A stretch of DNA of 64,000 bases from Acetobacteraceae bacterium (GCA_947455205.1 CANGNF010000019.1:1-64000); one strand, 5' to 3'; positions 51,639 through 60,507 are shown, counted from the first letter of the stretch. The notes: a model not told the origin generated them from the letters alone. Translations and numbers: made by a program.

Positions 51639-52517
51639 ATGGAACGCATCGGCTTCATCGGCATCGGCATCATGGGCGGCGCCATGGCGGGGCATCTGCT
51701 TGCCGCCGGGCATGCGCTGACCATCTTCAACCGCAGCCGCAACGCCACGGTGGAAGCGCTGCTGGCCAAGGGCGCGGTGTGGGCGGCGTCTCCGGCGGAG
51801 GTGGCGGCGGCGAGCGATGTCGTCATCACCATCGTCGGCTTTCCGCCGGATGTGGAGGCGACCTATCTCGGTGCCAATGGGCTGGTCGAGGCGGCGAAGC
51901 CGGGCAGCCTGTTGATCGACATGACCACGAGCAGCCCCGGCATGGCGCAGCGCATCGCCACCCAGGCAGCGGCGCGTGGCGTGGCCGTGCTGGACGCCCC
52001 GGTTTCCGGTGGCGATGTCGGCGCCAGGAACGCGGCGCTGTCCATCATGTGTGGCGGTGACGCTGCGGCCTTCGCGCGGGCGAAGCCGATCTTCGAGAAG
52101 ATGGGCAAGACCATCAACCTGATGGGCCCCGCCGGCGCCGGGCAGCACACCAAGATGGCCAACCAGATCGTCATCGCCAGCACCGTGCTGGGCACCGCGG
52201 AAGGCCTGGCCTATGCCCGCACCGCCGGGCTGGAGGGCGGTGCCGTGCTGGCGGCGCTGGGGCCTGGCGCGGCCGGCAGCTTCCAGCTGAACGTGCTGGG
52301 GCCGAAGATGCTGGCCGGCGATTTCGCCCCGGGCTTCATGGTGAAGCACTTCCTGAAGGACCTGGGCATCGCGCTGGAAGCGGCGGCCGAGATGCAGTTG
52401 GACCTGCCCAGCCTGGCCCAGGCGCGGCGGTTGTTCCTGAAGGTGCAGGACAAGTTGGGCGGTGACCGCGGCACCCATGCGGTGTTCGGCATCTACGGCG
52501 GCGACACGTCAGCATGA
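51639..52517 (+). CDS. NAD(P)-dependent beta-hydroxyacid dehydrogenase
   Basis: 292 residues starting directly after the previous stop. The nucleotide motif IGFIGIGIMGGAMAGHLLAAGH, the substrate motif DAPVSGGDVGARNAALSIM and the catalytic Lys in GQHTKMANQIVIAS match 3-hydroxyisobutyrate and tartronate semialdehyde reductases. It reduces or oxidises a small beta-hydroxyacid. In this operon it could act on the product of the HpaI-type aldolase. Confidence 0.93.
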   Translation: MERIGFIGIGIMGGAMAGHLLAAGHALTIFNRSRNATVEALLAKGAVWAASPAEVAAASDVVITIVGFPPDVEATYLGANGLVEAAKPGSLLIDMTTSSPGMAQRIATQAAARGVAVLDAPVSGGDVGARNAALSIMCGGDAAAFARAKPIFEKMGKTINLMGPAGAGQHTKMANQIVIASTVLGTAEGLAYARTAGLEGGAVLAALGPGAAGSFQLNVLGPKMLAGDFAPGFMVKHFLKDLGIALEAAAEMQLDLPSLAQARRLFLKVQDKLGGDRGTHAVFGIYGGDTSA

Positions 52518-52525
52518 TGCTTGGC

Positions 52526-52555
52526 GGCGGTTGGTTTCAACTGTAATCAACCGCC
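52526..52555 (+). promoter_or_regulatory. 11-bp inverted repeat touching the next start codon
   Basis: 52526-52536 (GGCGGTTGGTT) pairs with 52545-52555 (AATCAACCGCC) with one G-T wobble and an 8-base spacer. The right arm ends on the base before ATG 52556, leaving no room for a normal ribosome-binding site. Confidence 0.55.
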
Positions 52556-54259
52556 ATGCACCAGCCCGAAACCACGCCGCGCGATAGCATCTGGTACACC
52601 TACCGCGTCTTCCCGTTCCGCCGCCCGGCGGAGCTGGATGGCGCGGAGGGCATGCAGCCGGTGGTGGTGGTGGGCGCCGGGCCGATCGGGCTGGTGACGG
52701 CGCTGAACCTGGCGCGCTTCGGCGTGCCTTCGGTGGTGCTGGAGGCGGAGCAGCAGGTCTCTCACGGCAGCCGCGCCATCGTGCTGACCAGGCGCTCCAT
52801 GGAGATCATCCAGCAGGCCGGCGTCGCCGCGCCCTTCCTGGCCAAGGGGCTGCCGTGGAGCGACGGGCGCAGCTTCTTCCGGGGGCAGGAAGTCTACCGC
52901 ATGGTGCTGCCGCATGATGCGGATGACCGCTTCATGCCCGGCCTCAACCTGCAGCAGCAATACATCGAGCAATACCTGGTGGAGGCGGTTCAGCGCAGCC
53001 CGCTGATCGAATTGCGCTGGGGCTCCAAGGTCGTCGCCGTGCAGCAGCATGAGGAACACGCTGTCCTGCGGGTGGACACGCCGCAGGGCGACTACGACCT
53101 GCGTGCGGCCTGGGTGGTGGCGGCGGATGGCGGGCGTTCCGCCATGCGGCGCCTGCTGGGGCTGCGGATGGAGGGGCGGGCCTATGCCGGCAACTTCGTC
53201 ATCGCCGATATCCGCGCCGACCTGCCGATGCCGACGCAGCGGCTCTGCTACTTCGACCCCGAATGGAACCCCGGCAACAACGTGCTGGTGCATCGCCAGC
53301 CCGACGGCATCTGGCGGCTGGATTTCCGCCTGCCGGAAGGCGAGACCGCCGAGCAGGCGCTGGCGCCGGCGCTGCTGGCGGAGCGGATCGACAGGATCCT
53401 GGCCATGGTCGGCCACCCCGTGCCGTGGCAGCTGGACTGGGCCACGGTGTACAGCGCCAGCACGCTGACGCTGGGCGAGTTCGTGCACGGCCGCGTCTGC
53501 TTCACCGGGGATGCCGCGCACCTGCTGCCGATCTTCGGCGTGCGCGGCGCGAACACGGGCCTGCAGGACTGCGAGAACCTGGCGTGGAAGCTGGCCTTCG
53601 TGGTGCGCGGGCTGGCGCCGCCGGCGCTGCTCACCACCTACTCCACGGAACGCGTGGCCGCGGCGCGGGAGATCTGCGAGGAGGGCGGCAAGTCCACCCG
53701 CTTCATGACCCCGCCTTCCGCCGGCTTCCGGCTGATGCGCGACGCCGTGCTGTCGCTGGCACTGGAGCAGGACTTCGTGCGCGACCTGCTGCATTGGCGC
53801 ACCAGCCGGCCGCACAGCTACCACCACTCGCCGCTGAACAGCTTTCTGGATGACGACGCGCGCTTCGGTGGCGGGCCGGCCTGCGGCGCCACGCTGCAGA
53901 ACGTGAAGCTGGGCGAGGACGACTTCCTGTTCGACCACCTGGGCAGCGGCTTCCACCTGCTGGCCTTTGCCGGCGCCACGCCCAGCGCGGAGCAGGCAAC
54001 GATGCTGCGCGCGGTGCGGGACCAGAAGGCGCCGCTGGTGCGGGTGCTGGTCGCGCCGCAACCCACGGCGGAGATGGCGGCGCTGGCCGATGTGGTGCTG
54101 GCGGACCCGGGCGGGCGGATCGCCGGGCGCTACGCCGCGCGGCCTGGTGCCGCCTACCTGGCGCGGCCGGACCTGCATGTCTGCGCCCGCTGGCTCTCGC
54201 CCGGCGCGGCGCAGGTTGGTCAGGCGCTGGCGACCGCCTGCGGGAGGGCCGCGGCATGA
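52556..54259 (+). CDS. FAD-dependent aromatic hydroxylase (MhpA/PheA-type)
   Basis: 567 residues. FAD-binding VVVVGAGPIGLVTALNLARFG follows a 35-residue N-terminal extension; VVAADGGRSAMRRLLGL is the DG motif and CFTGDAAHLLPIFGVRGANTGLQD the GD motif. The C-terminal 130 residues have the thioredoxin-like fold of MhpA and phenol hydroxylase relatives. Members hydroxylate phenolic acids using NAD(P)H and oxygen. The only translation signal would be inside a hairpin, so the gene may have its own control. DUF2783 and aldolase genes follow. Confidence 0.92.
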   Translation: MHQPETTPRDSIWYTYRVFPFRRPAELDGAEGMQPVVVVGAGPIGLVTALNLARFGVPSVVLEAEQQVSHGSRAIVLTRRSMEIIQQAGVAAPFLAKGLPWSDGRSFFRGQEVYRMVLPHDADDRFMPGLNLQQQYIEQYLVEAVQRSPLIELRWGSKVVAVQQHEEHAVLRVDTPQGDYDLRAAWVVAADGGRSAMRRLLGLRMEGRAYAGNFVIADIRADLPMPTQRLCYFDPEWNPGNNVLVHRQPDGIWRLDFRLPEGETAEQALAPALLAERIDRILAMVGHPVPWQLDWATVYSASTLTLGEFVHGRVCFTGDAAHLLPIFGVRGANTGLQDCENLAWKLAFVVRGLAPPALLTTYSTERVAAAREICEEGGKSTRFMTPPSAGFRLMRDAVLSLALEQDFVRDLLHWRTSRPHSYHHSPLNSFLDDDARFGGGPACGATLQNVKLGEDDFLFDHLGSGFHLLAFAGATPSAEQATMLRAVRDQKAPLVRVLVAPQPTAEMAALADVVLADPGGRIAGRYAARPGAAYLARPDLHVCARWLSPGAAQVGQALATACGRAAA

Positions 54260-54462
54260 TCCCGAAGAAGCTTTCCACTGCCGAGCTGGAGGCGGTGTAC
54301 GACCTGCTGTCGGACGCCATCGACGCGGTGCCGCAGGACCAGCGCGAGGTGTTCCTGGCCAAGCTGGCGCTGGTGCTGGCCAACATGGTCGGCAGCCCCG
54401 GCCAGGTGGCGGCGGCGGTGAAGGCGGCGGCGGCCAACCTGGGCCCGCGCCCGGCGGATTGA
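54256..54462 (+). CDS. DUF2783-family small protein
   Basis: 68 residues, start overlapping the hydroxylase stop by ATGA. The sequence KKLSTAELEAVYDLLSDAID and AKLALVLANMVGSPGQV matches the DUF2783 family, which is regularly found next to FAD-dependent hydroxylases. Its function is unknown. It is helical and probably cytosolic and could be an accessory factor of the hydroxylase. Confidence 0.8.
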   Translation: MIPKKLSTAELEAVYDLLSDAIDAVPQDQREVFLAKLALVLANMVGSPGQVAAAVKAAAANLGPRPAD

Positions 54463-54511
54463 CCGGCTGGGCGGTGCATGCTGCGCTTCCGCGATAAACG
54501 GAGGAACCGCC

Positions 54512-55297
54512 ATGCCCATCGCCCCCAACCAGGCCAAGAAGCGCATTGCCGCCAACCAGTTGGCGCTCGGCTTCGGCGTGCACCACCTGCGCACCAGCGC
54601 CACCGGCATGCTGGCGGCGGCGGCCGGCTATGACTGGCTGTTCATCGACATGGAACACGGCGCGATGAGCGTGCACGAGGCGACGCAGATGGCGATTGCC
54701 GCGCTGAGCCAGGGCATCACCCCCATCGTCCGCGTCTGCAAGGACGCGGTGTTCGAGGGCACCCGCGCGCTGGACAATGGCGCCATGGGCGTGGTGGTGC
54801 CGCATGTGGACAGCGCCGCCGAGGCCGCCGAAGTCGCCAGCGCCTACCGCTTCCCGCCGGTCGGCACCCGCAGCTGGGGCGGCCCGCCCTTCGCCTATGG
54901 CATGAAGCCGCCGGCCGTCGCGGAAGCCCAGGTGGAGCTGAACCGCGAGATCATGATCACCGTGATGATCGAGACGCCGGAGGCGGTGAAGAACGCCGAC
55001 GCCATCGCCGCGGTGCCGGGGATCGACGCGCTGATGATCGGCACGTCGGACTTGACTGCCAGCATGGGCATCGCCGGGCAGATCGGCCATGCCGATGTGC
55101 GCGCCGCCTATGCCGCCGTCGGCGCGGCCTGCGCCAGGCACGGCAAGACCATGGGCATGGGCGGGGTCTATGACGAGGTCTATGCCCGCGAGTACATCAA
55201 CCTGGGCGCGCGCTTCCTGCTTTCCGGCAGCGACCACAACCTGCTGATGGCCGGCGCCACCGCGCGCAGCAAGTTCCTCCGCACGCTGGAGCCCTGA
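54512..55297 (+). CDS. HpcH/HpaI-family aldolase
   Basis: 261 residues with GGAGGAA ahead of ATG 54512. WLFIDMEHGAMSVHEATQMA, PIVRVCKDAVFEGTRALDNG, MIETPEAVKNADAIAAVPG and LMIGTSDLTASMGI give the metal-binding Glu and Asp and the catalytic Arg region of class II pyruvate aldolases. The reaction is likely retro-aldol cleavage to pyruvate and an aldehyde, the expected last step of aromatic ring-cleavage pathways. It closes the operon. Confidence 0.93.
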   Translation: MPIAPNQAKKRIAANQLALGFGVHHLRTSATGMLAAAAGYDWLFIDMEHGAMSVHEATQMAIAALSQGITPIVRVCKDAVFEGTRALDNGAMGVVVPHVDSAAEAAEVASAYRFPPVGTRSWGGPPFAYGMKPPAVAEAQVELNREIMITVMIETPEAVKNADAIAAVPGIDALMIGTSDLTASMGIAGQIGHADVRAAYAAVGAACARHGKTMGMGGVYDEVYAREYINLGARFLLSGSDHNLLMAGATARSKFLRTLEP

Positions 55298-55312
55298 GCC
55301 CGGCTGCCCGGC

Positions 55313-55336
55313 GCCGCCGGTGGTCCCACCGGCGGC
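55313..55336 (+). terminator. Hairpin after the aldolase gene
   Basis: An 11-bp inverted repeat (GCCGCCGGTGG 55313-55323 with CCACCGGCGGC 55326-55336) with almost no spacer. No T-run follows. Confidence 0.5.
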
Positions 55337-55365
55337 GACCGAAGGCGCGACGTCATCGGCTTTTC

Positions 55366-55390
55366 CAGTTGCGACCGCTTCGCAGTTGCG
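55366..55390. promoter_or_regulatory. Repeated CAGTTGCG sites upstream of bfd, iron-regulator candidate
   Basis: CAGTTGCG at 55366-55373 and 55383-55390, with TTGCGA/TCGCAG forming an imperfect inverted repeat between them. The position, about 35-55 bases before bfd, and the gene's role suggest a Fur-type or similar iron regulator. Confidence 0.4.
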
Positions 55391-55421
55391 CTAACCATGG
55401 GCCACCCAGGCGGAGCGGCCC

Positions 55422-55613
55422 ATGTACGTCTGCCTCTGCAATGCCCTGACCGATGGCCAGGTGAAGGATGCGGTTGCCGCCGGCGCCCGCAAGCCCCGCG
55501 ATGTCTACGCCCACTGCAACTGCGCGGGCCAATGCGGCACCTGCGGCCGCACCATCCTGGGCCTGATCCGGGAGATGGCGGCGGAACCGGGGCGCCACGC
55601 AACGGTTCAATAG
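55422..55613 (+). CDS. bfd: Bacterioferritin-associated ferredoxin
   Basis: 63 residues. Cys4, Cys6, Cys38 and Cys41 (MYVCLCN and AGQCGTC) fall exactly at the [2Fe-2S] ligand positions of E. coli Bfd. Bfd passes electrons to bacterioferritin so that stored iron is released as Fe(II). The bacterioferritin gene follows after 20 bases, which supports the call. Confidence 0.95.
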   Translation: MYVCLCNALTDGQVKDAVAAGARKPRDVYAHCNCAGQCGTCGRTILGLIREMAAEPGRHATVQ

Positions 55614-55633
55614 CCTTCCGGGAGGGCCGTGCC

Positions 55634-56122
55634 ATGCAGGGCGACGCGAAGGTCATCGAGTACCTCAATACCCAGCTGACCAATGAGCTGACGGCGATCA
55701 ACCAGTACTTCCTGCATGCGCGCATCCTGCGGCACTGGGGCGTCGGCAAGCTGGGCAAGAAGGAATACGACGAGAGCATCGAGGAGATGCATCACGCCGA
55801 CTGGCTGATGGAACGCATCCTGTTCCTGGGCGGCCTGCCCAACATGCAGCGGCTGAACCAGGTGCTGGTCGGGCAGACGGTGGAGGAGATCCTCCAGGCC
55901 GACCTGAAGCTGGAGCAGAAGGCGCTGGCCGACCTGCGCGACGGCATCGCCCACAGCGAAGGCGTGCGCGACTACGTCTCCCGCGACCTGTTCCGCCGCA
56001 TCCTCGACAGCGAGGAAGAGCATGTGGACTTCCTGGAGCGGCAGTTCGACCTGATCAAGCTGATCGGCCTGCCGAACTACATCCAGCTCAACAGTGAGGC
56101 GGCGCCGGACCAGGGAAGCTAG
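55634..56122 (+). CDS. bfr: Bacterioferritin
   Basis: 162 residues with GGGAGG ahead of ATG 55634. Ferroxidase ligands Glu18, Glu51, His54, Glu94, Glu127 and His130 are all present at the numbering of E. coli Bfr, and Met52 can bind heme between subunits. The protein forms a 24-subunit iron store. Its stop codon overlaps that of the opposing GH3 gene. Confidence 0.96.
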   Translation: MQGDAKVIEYLNTQLTNELTAINQYFLHARILRHWGVGKLGKKEYDESIEEMHHADWLMERILFLGGLPNMQRLNQVLVGQTVEEILQADLKLEQKALADLRDGIAHSEGVRDYVSRDLFRRILDSEEEHVDFLERQFDLIKLIGLPNYIQLNSEAAPDQGS

Positions 56123-57570
56123 TTAAGCAAGCTAGCGACGGCCTCGGCGAAGCGCGCGGGGTCGGCGATGACGCGCGGCACCTTGTGCTGGCCGCCCAGC
56201 TTGACCTGCGCCCGCATCCAGTCGTTGAAGCGGCCGGGCGGCAGCAGCGTCACCACCGGTGGCAGCAGTTGCCCGCCCTCGCGGTGGGCGGCGTAGTCGG
56301 CATTCGCCGCCGCAAGCCGGGCATCCAGCGCGGCGGCGTCCAGCGGCGCCTCGGATTCCACCAGCCAATGGTGGTGGCCGCGCGCCCCGCTGAAGACCGG
56401 GCCGACCGTGTATTCCCGCACGCCCGGCGCCAGCGCCAGCAACGCGGCCTCGATCTCCGCGCCGTGCAGATGCTCGCCGAAGGTGGAGAGCATGTAGCTG
56501 GTGCGCCCCGTCACCAGCAGCCGCGGCGGCGTCTTGCTGAGGAAGCGTACGGTATCCCCCAGCACATAGCTGAACAGCCCGGCGCAGGTGGTCAGCACCA
56601 CCGCGTAGTCCTGGCCGGTCTCGATGCTCTCCACCCAATGCCGGGTCGGGCGGTCGCGGCCCAGCTCCTCCACGGGCACGAACTCGAAGAAGATGCCGCG
56701 GTCCAGGTTCAGCCGCAGGCCCTCGCCCTCGGCGCCGTCGGCGGTGGCGATGAAGCCCTCGCTGGCGGGGTAGACCTCCCGCGTCTCGCAGCCCTGCGGC
56801 AGATAGGCGGCAAAGCGCTCGCGGTAGGGCGCCCAGGCGACGCCGCCATGCACCAGCAATTCCAGCTGGGGCAGGGCGGGCAGTTGCTCCAGCAGCATCA
56901 GCAGCCAGCTGGGCGTGCCGGTCAGCACATGAACGCGGCTGGCCGGGGTCTGCCGGGCCAGGGCTGCCAGCTTGCGGTCCCAGTCGGCTTCCAGCGCCAG
57001 GGCGGGCGGCGGCCAGCTCCAGCGGCTGAGGCTGCGGGGGATCTCGGCGGCGGCGATGCCGGACAGGTCGCCCTGCCGCACGCCGGGGGCCACCTCCTCA
57101 AGCGCCGTGCTGCCGCCCAGCATGAAGGCCAGGCCGCTGAAGATGCGGCTATCCGGCTTGTTGGCGAAGTGCCAGGCCAGCGTGTCGAAGCCGGCGCGGC
57201 GGTTGGCGCGCACCATGGCGCGGGTGACCGGGATGTACTTGGTCCGCCCGCTGGTGGTGCCCGATGACAGGGCGAAATACGGCACCAGGCCGGGCCAGGA
57301 GGCATCCCGCAGCACCGGGTAGTGCGGCTGCCACCATTCGCGCCAGAATGCCTCGTAATCACGCAGCGGCACCGCCGCCTGGTAGGCCGCCACATCGCCG
57401 ATGCCGGCGAAGCCATGCGCCTGGCCGAAGCGCGTGCCGGCCGCTCGCCGCAGCAGCCCGCGCAGCACCCGGCGCTGCGCCGCCACCGGGTCCAGCCGCC
57501 GCAGCTGCGCCACCCGGGCGCGGGCCAGGGCGCGCATGAAGGGCGTGGCGTCGAAGGGCGGCCGGTTCAA
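56119..57570 (-). CDS. GH3-family acyl-adenylating amide synthetase
   Basis: 483 residues from a TTG at 57570 that overlaps the preceding stop (TTGA); an ATG 11 codons in (57537) is the other option. The ATP-binding signature SSGTTSGRTKYIP is at about residue 100, and REVYPASEGFIA and TCAGLFSYVLGDTVRFL follow the GH3 pattern. Plant GH3 enzymes join amino acids to acyl acids such as auxin; bacterial ones are mostly uncharacterised. It is translationally coupled to a penicillin-acylase-type amidase that could break the same kind of bond. Confidence 0.88.
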   Translation of the reverse strand: MNRPPFDATPFMRALARARVAQLRRLDPVAAQRRVLRGLLRRAAGTRFGQAHGFAGIGDVAAYQAAVPLRDYEAFWREWWQPHYPVLRDASWPGLVPYFALSSGTTSGRTKYIPVTRAMVRANRRAGFDTLAWHFANKPDSRIFSGLAFMLGGSTALEEVAPGVRQGDLSGIAAAEIPRSLSRWSWPPPALALEADWDRKLAALARQTPASRVHVLTGTPSWLLMLLEQLPALPQLELLVHGGVAWAPYRERFAAYLPQGCETREVYPASEGFIATADGAEGEGLRLNLDRGIFFEFVPVEELGRDRPTRHWVESIETGQDYAVVLTTCAGLFSYVLGDTVRFLSKTPPRLLVTGRTSYMLSTFGEHLHGAEIEAALLALAPGVREYTVGPVFSGARGHHHWLVESEAPLDAAALDARLAAANADYAAHREGGQLLPPVVTLLPPGRFNDWMRAQVKLGGQHKVPRVIADPARFAEAVASLLN

Positions 57571-59798
57571 CGCGCGGGGTCCAGCCGGGTCACGCTGGGG
57601 AATTCAGCCGCCACCGTCTCCGGCCGCAGCGGCAGGCGGATGCTCTCCCGCCGCTGCCACAGCGCCACCTGGTCGGCGAAGGCGGCGCTGCCCAGCCAGC
57701 CATCCTGCCCGCCCCACAAGGTGAACCAGTTGGCGTCGGGGTCGGCCATGTCGCTCACCTGCCGCGCCATGGAGCCGAAGCTGACCTCATGCGGGCCGGT
57801 GACCAGGCCGTGCCCGGTCTTCATCGGCGTCTCCCGGCTGCCGCCGACCGCGGAGGTGCCCTGCACGAAGCGGCGGCCGAGCAGGGGCAGGTTGACCAGC
57901 CAATGCGCCGCCCGCTGGCGATGCACCTCTCCCCATGTGCGGTATTGCGCGGCCAGCGGCGCGGCGCGGGCGGCAGCCTCGCGCAGCAACTCGGCCCGAT
58001 TGGGCAGGCCATCCAGGTCGCGCAACAGGAAGGTGGTCAGCGCGCCCCAGCCGGTCTCCGGCCGCAGCCCCTTGGCGGCGGCGACGGCCGGGGCGAGCTG
58101 GCCGAGCAGCAACTCGAACACCAGGGGCGCCTCGGCCTCGGCGGCGTAGTCGCCAGTCCAGCCGCGCAGCCGGGCCAGCATGGCGGGTTCCGGCGCGCCG
58201 CCGGGCAGGGCGTCCAGCCGGGCAAGCAGGCCGGCGGCCAGGGTGGCAGCCTTGGGCGCCAGCGTGTCCACCTGCATGGCCGCCAGGTCCGCCGGGGAAA
58301 CCCTCGGGCGGGCCAGCAGCATGGCGCGCAGCCGGGCCACGCGGTCGCCATCCGAGAAGACGAAGCCCACCGGCGGGGCATCCGGCGCCCAGCCGGCCGG
58401 GTTCTCGTTGGCGCTGGCCAGCACGCCATCGGCCGGGTCGGTCACCTGCGGCAGGTCGCGCCAGTCCCACAGCCGGTCCCAGGCGCCGGCGGCGCTGGTC
58501 GGCAGCACCGGGTCGCGTTCGGGGAAGCCCTGGCGGCGCGGCAGCACGGTGGCGGTGATGCGGCCGATATGCCCGGCGGTATCGGCCCAGAGGAAGTTCT
58601 GCGGCGACACGCCGAAGCCATCCATGGCGGCGCGGAACTCGGCGCCGTTGCGGGCTTGCGCGGCGCGCAGCAGGGCGGTGATCTCGTCGGTCGGCTGGTG
58701 GCCGACCCAGCGCAGCGCCAGCACGTCGCCCGGCCGGGTCTTCAGCAGCGGCACGTCGGAGACCACCGGGCCGAACGGGCTGTCCCGCACCTGGCGTTGG
58801 GCGTCGAACCACAGGCGCTGGCGGATCACCTCGGTCCGGGTGGTCAGCTGCGCGGGCGGCAGGGCGCTGATGTCGAAGATGTCCGACGCCGCCGAGCGCA
58901 GGTTGGTGCCGCCCCAGGCAACGTGCCGGTTGCGGCCGAAGCCCATCACCGGCAGGCCCGGCACCATCATGCCGACAATGGCGTAGGATGGGCTGCGCAT
59001 GCCCACCATCAGCCACAGGTTCGGCAGGTTGAGGGACAGATGCGGGTCGCTGGCCAGCAGCGCGCCGCCGGTGCTGCTGTGGGCGGCGTCCACCGCCACC
59101 GCGTTGCTGCCGGCGCGGCTGTTGCCCGTCAGGATGGCGCCCAGCGCGTTGCCGGGGGAGACGCCGGCCCCGGCCTCGCGCAGCCGGCGCCAGCGTTCCT
59201 CGTAGCCGGGGGTGCCACGCTCGGCCAGCAGGTTGAACAGCACCAGCCAGTTGATGTCGGTGCCGGCCACGCGGCCCACCGCCAGCATGTCCTGCGCCGT
59301 CACCGCCTCCCGCTCCAGCCCCAGCAGGCCGGCTTCCGGCGGGCGCGGGCCGTGCAGGATCACCTGGTTCAGCCCGGCCAGGAAGGCGGTGACGAAGGCT
59401 CGGGTCTCCGGCGGCCAGGCCGCTTCCACCGCCGGGCCGGCCTTGCCGAAGTCCAGGATCCGCAGCGCGTGGTCGATATCCGTCGCCACCGGCCCGGCCA
59501 TCTCGGCCAGGCGGCCGCGGGCGATCCGGCGCATGATCTCGATCTGCGCGCCGCGCAGGTGGCCGTGGACGATGCCCAGTGCATAGGCCAGGTCGGTGTC
59601 GGAGTCGGCCTGGATCCAGGGCACCAGATGCTGGTTCCAGCGGATGGTGACCGGCCGGGACAGCCCGGCGACCTGGCGCGGCAGGGCGGCCAGGCGCTGG
59701 TCGGTGCCCACGGCGGCGGGCGCCAGCGCGGCGCAGCCCGGCAACAGCGCCAGCAGCGCCAGCAGCAGCGCGGCGTTGCGTTTGATCCTGGAAGCCAC
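57567..59798 (-). CDS. Penicillin-acylase-family lipoprotein (Ntn amidase)
   Basis: 743 residues from a GTG at 59798 with AGGA ahead. The signal peptide ends in a lipobox (LLALLPGC, Cys22), so it should be lipid-anchored in the periplasm. The autocatalytic cleavage site and N-terminal nucleophile are in GNSRAGSNAVAV (Ser231), and the beta-chain shows LLASDPHLSLNLPNLW and ASANENPAG. The family hydrolyses acyl amides such as penicillin G, acyl-homoserine lactones or acyl amino acids. The substrate is unknown; the coupled GH3 gene suggests an acyl amino acid. Confidence 0.9.
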   Translation of the reverse strand: MASRIKRNAALLLALLALLPGCAALAPAAVGTDQRLAALPRQVAGLSRPVTIRWNQHLVPWIQADSDTDLAYALGIVHGHLRGAQIEIMRRIARGRLAEMAGPVATDIDHALRILDFGKAGPAVEAAWPPETRAFVTAFLAGLNQVILHGPRPPEAGLLGLEREAVTAQDMLAVGRVAGTDINWLVLFNLLAERGTPGYEERWRRLREAGAGVSPGNALGAILTGNSRAGSNAVAVDAAHSSTGGALLASDPHLSLNLPNLWLMVGMRSPSYAIVGMMVPGLPVMGFGRNRHVAWGGTNLRSAASDIFDISALPPAQLTTRTEVIRQRLWFDAQRQVRDSPFGPVVSDVPLLKTRPGDVLALRWVGHQPTDEITALLRAAQARNGAEFRAAMDGFGVSPQNFLWADTAGHIGRITATVLPRRQGFPERDPVLPTSAAGAWDRLWDWRDLPQVTDPADGVLASANENPAGWAPDAPPVGFVFSDGDRVARLRAMLLARPRVSPADLAAMQVDTLAPKAATLAAGLLARLDALPGGAPEPAMLARLRGWTGDYAAEAEAPLVFELLLGQLAPAVAAAKGLRPETGWGALTTFLLRDLDGLPNRAELLREAAARAAPLAAQYRTWGEVHRQRAAHWLVNLPLLGRRFVQGTSAVGGSRETPMKTGHGLVTGPHEVSFGSMARQVSDMADPDANWFTLWGGQDGWLGSAAFADQVALWQRRESIRLPLRPETVAAEFPSVTRLDPAR

Positions 59799-59897
59799 CG
59801 GCGAATCCTGTCCTGCGGAGAGCCTTATAGCAGCCCAGCGGAGAGCTTGGTTCGGCGCGGCCCGGCGCAAGGGGGCGGCCGATACGCGGCATGGTTC

Positions 59898-60506
59898 TTG
59901 ATAGACCCGTTGCAGGAGTACCGAACCCTGCGCGTCCTGCTTGTAGATAACGACCCGGAACGAGCGACCGCCGTGCAGGCGGGGTTGGAGGCGGCCGGCT
60001 GCCAGGTGGTGGCCATTGCCGCCGATGTCGCCGGCCTGACGGCGCTGGTGCGGGACAGCGGGGCCGAGGTGATCGTCTGCGACCTGGACGACCCGTCCCG
60101 CGATGCGCTGGAGGGCATGCGCGCCCTGCACCGGGATGAGCCGCGCCCGGTGGTGCTGTTTGCCGAGAAGGGCGACCCGGACCAGATCGAGGCGGCGCTT
60201 GAGGCCGGCGTCGCCGCCTATGTCGTGGAGGGGCTGGCGCCGTCCCGCGTGCGGCCGGTGATCGAGGTGGCGATCCGCCGCTGGCGCGCGCACCAGGCGC
60301 TGACCCGGGAACTGGCGGAGGCGCGGCAGACCCTGGCCGACAAGCTGGCGATCGACCAGGCCAAGCAGGCGCTGATGCTGCGGCACAAGCTGACCGAGCC
60401 CGAGGCCTACAAGCGGTTGCGGCGGATGGCGATGGACCAGGGCCGCAAGCTGGCGCAGGTGGCGGCCGAGGTGCTGCACGGAAAAGAGACAAACAGCCCA
60501 AGGTAG
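59898..60506 (+). CDS. nasT: ANTAR-domain response regulator NasT
   Basis: About 202 residues. A receiver-like domain (RTLRVLLVDNDPERATAVQ...VIVCDLDDPS) is followed by a coiled coil (RELAEARQTLADKLAIDQAK) and an ANTAR RNA-binding domain (ALMLRHKLTEPEAYKRLRRMAMDQGRKL). NasT binds paired stem-loops in leader RNA and prevents early termination of nitrate genes; NasS holds it back without nitrate. The start is uncertain: no ATG is in frame, so TTG 59898, TTG 59910 or CTG 59928 (9 bases after AGGAG) are candidates. Confidence 0.9.
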   Translation: MIDPLQEYRTLRVLLVDNDPERATAVQAGLEAAGCQVVAIAADVAGLTALVRDSGAEVIVCDLDDPSRDALEGMRALHRDEPRPVVLFAEKGDPDQIEAALEAGVAAYVVEGLAPSRVRPVIEVAIRRWRAHQALTRELAEARQTLADKLAIDQAKQALMLRHKLTEPEAYKRLRRMAMDQGRKLAQVAAEVLHGKETNSPR

Positions 60507-60507
60507 G

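Noticed and set aside
48948..52478. 1176-residue minus-strand frame
   Set aside because: Antisense of the molybdenum hydroxylase and dehydrogenase genes, rich in His, Arg and Gln, no recognisable domain.
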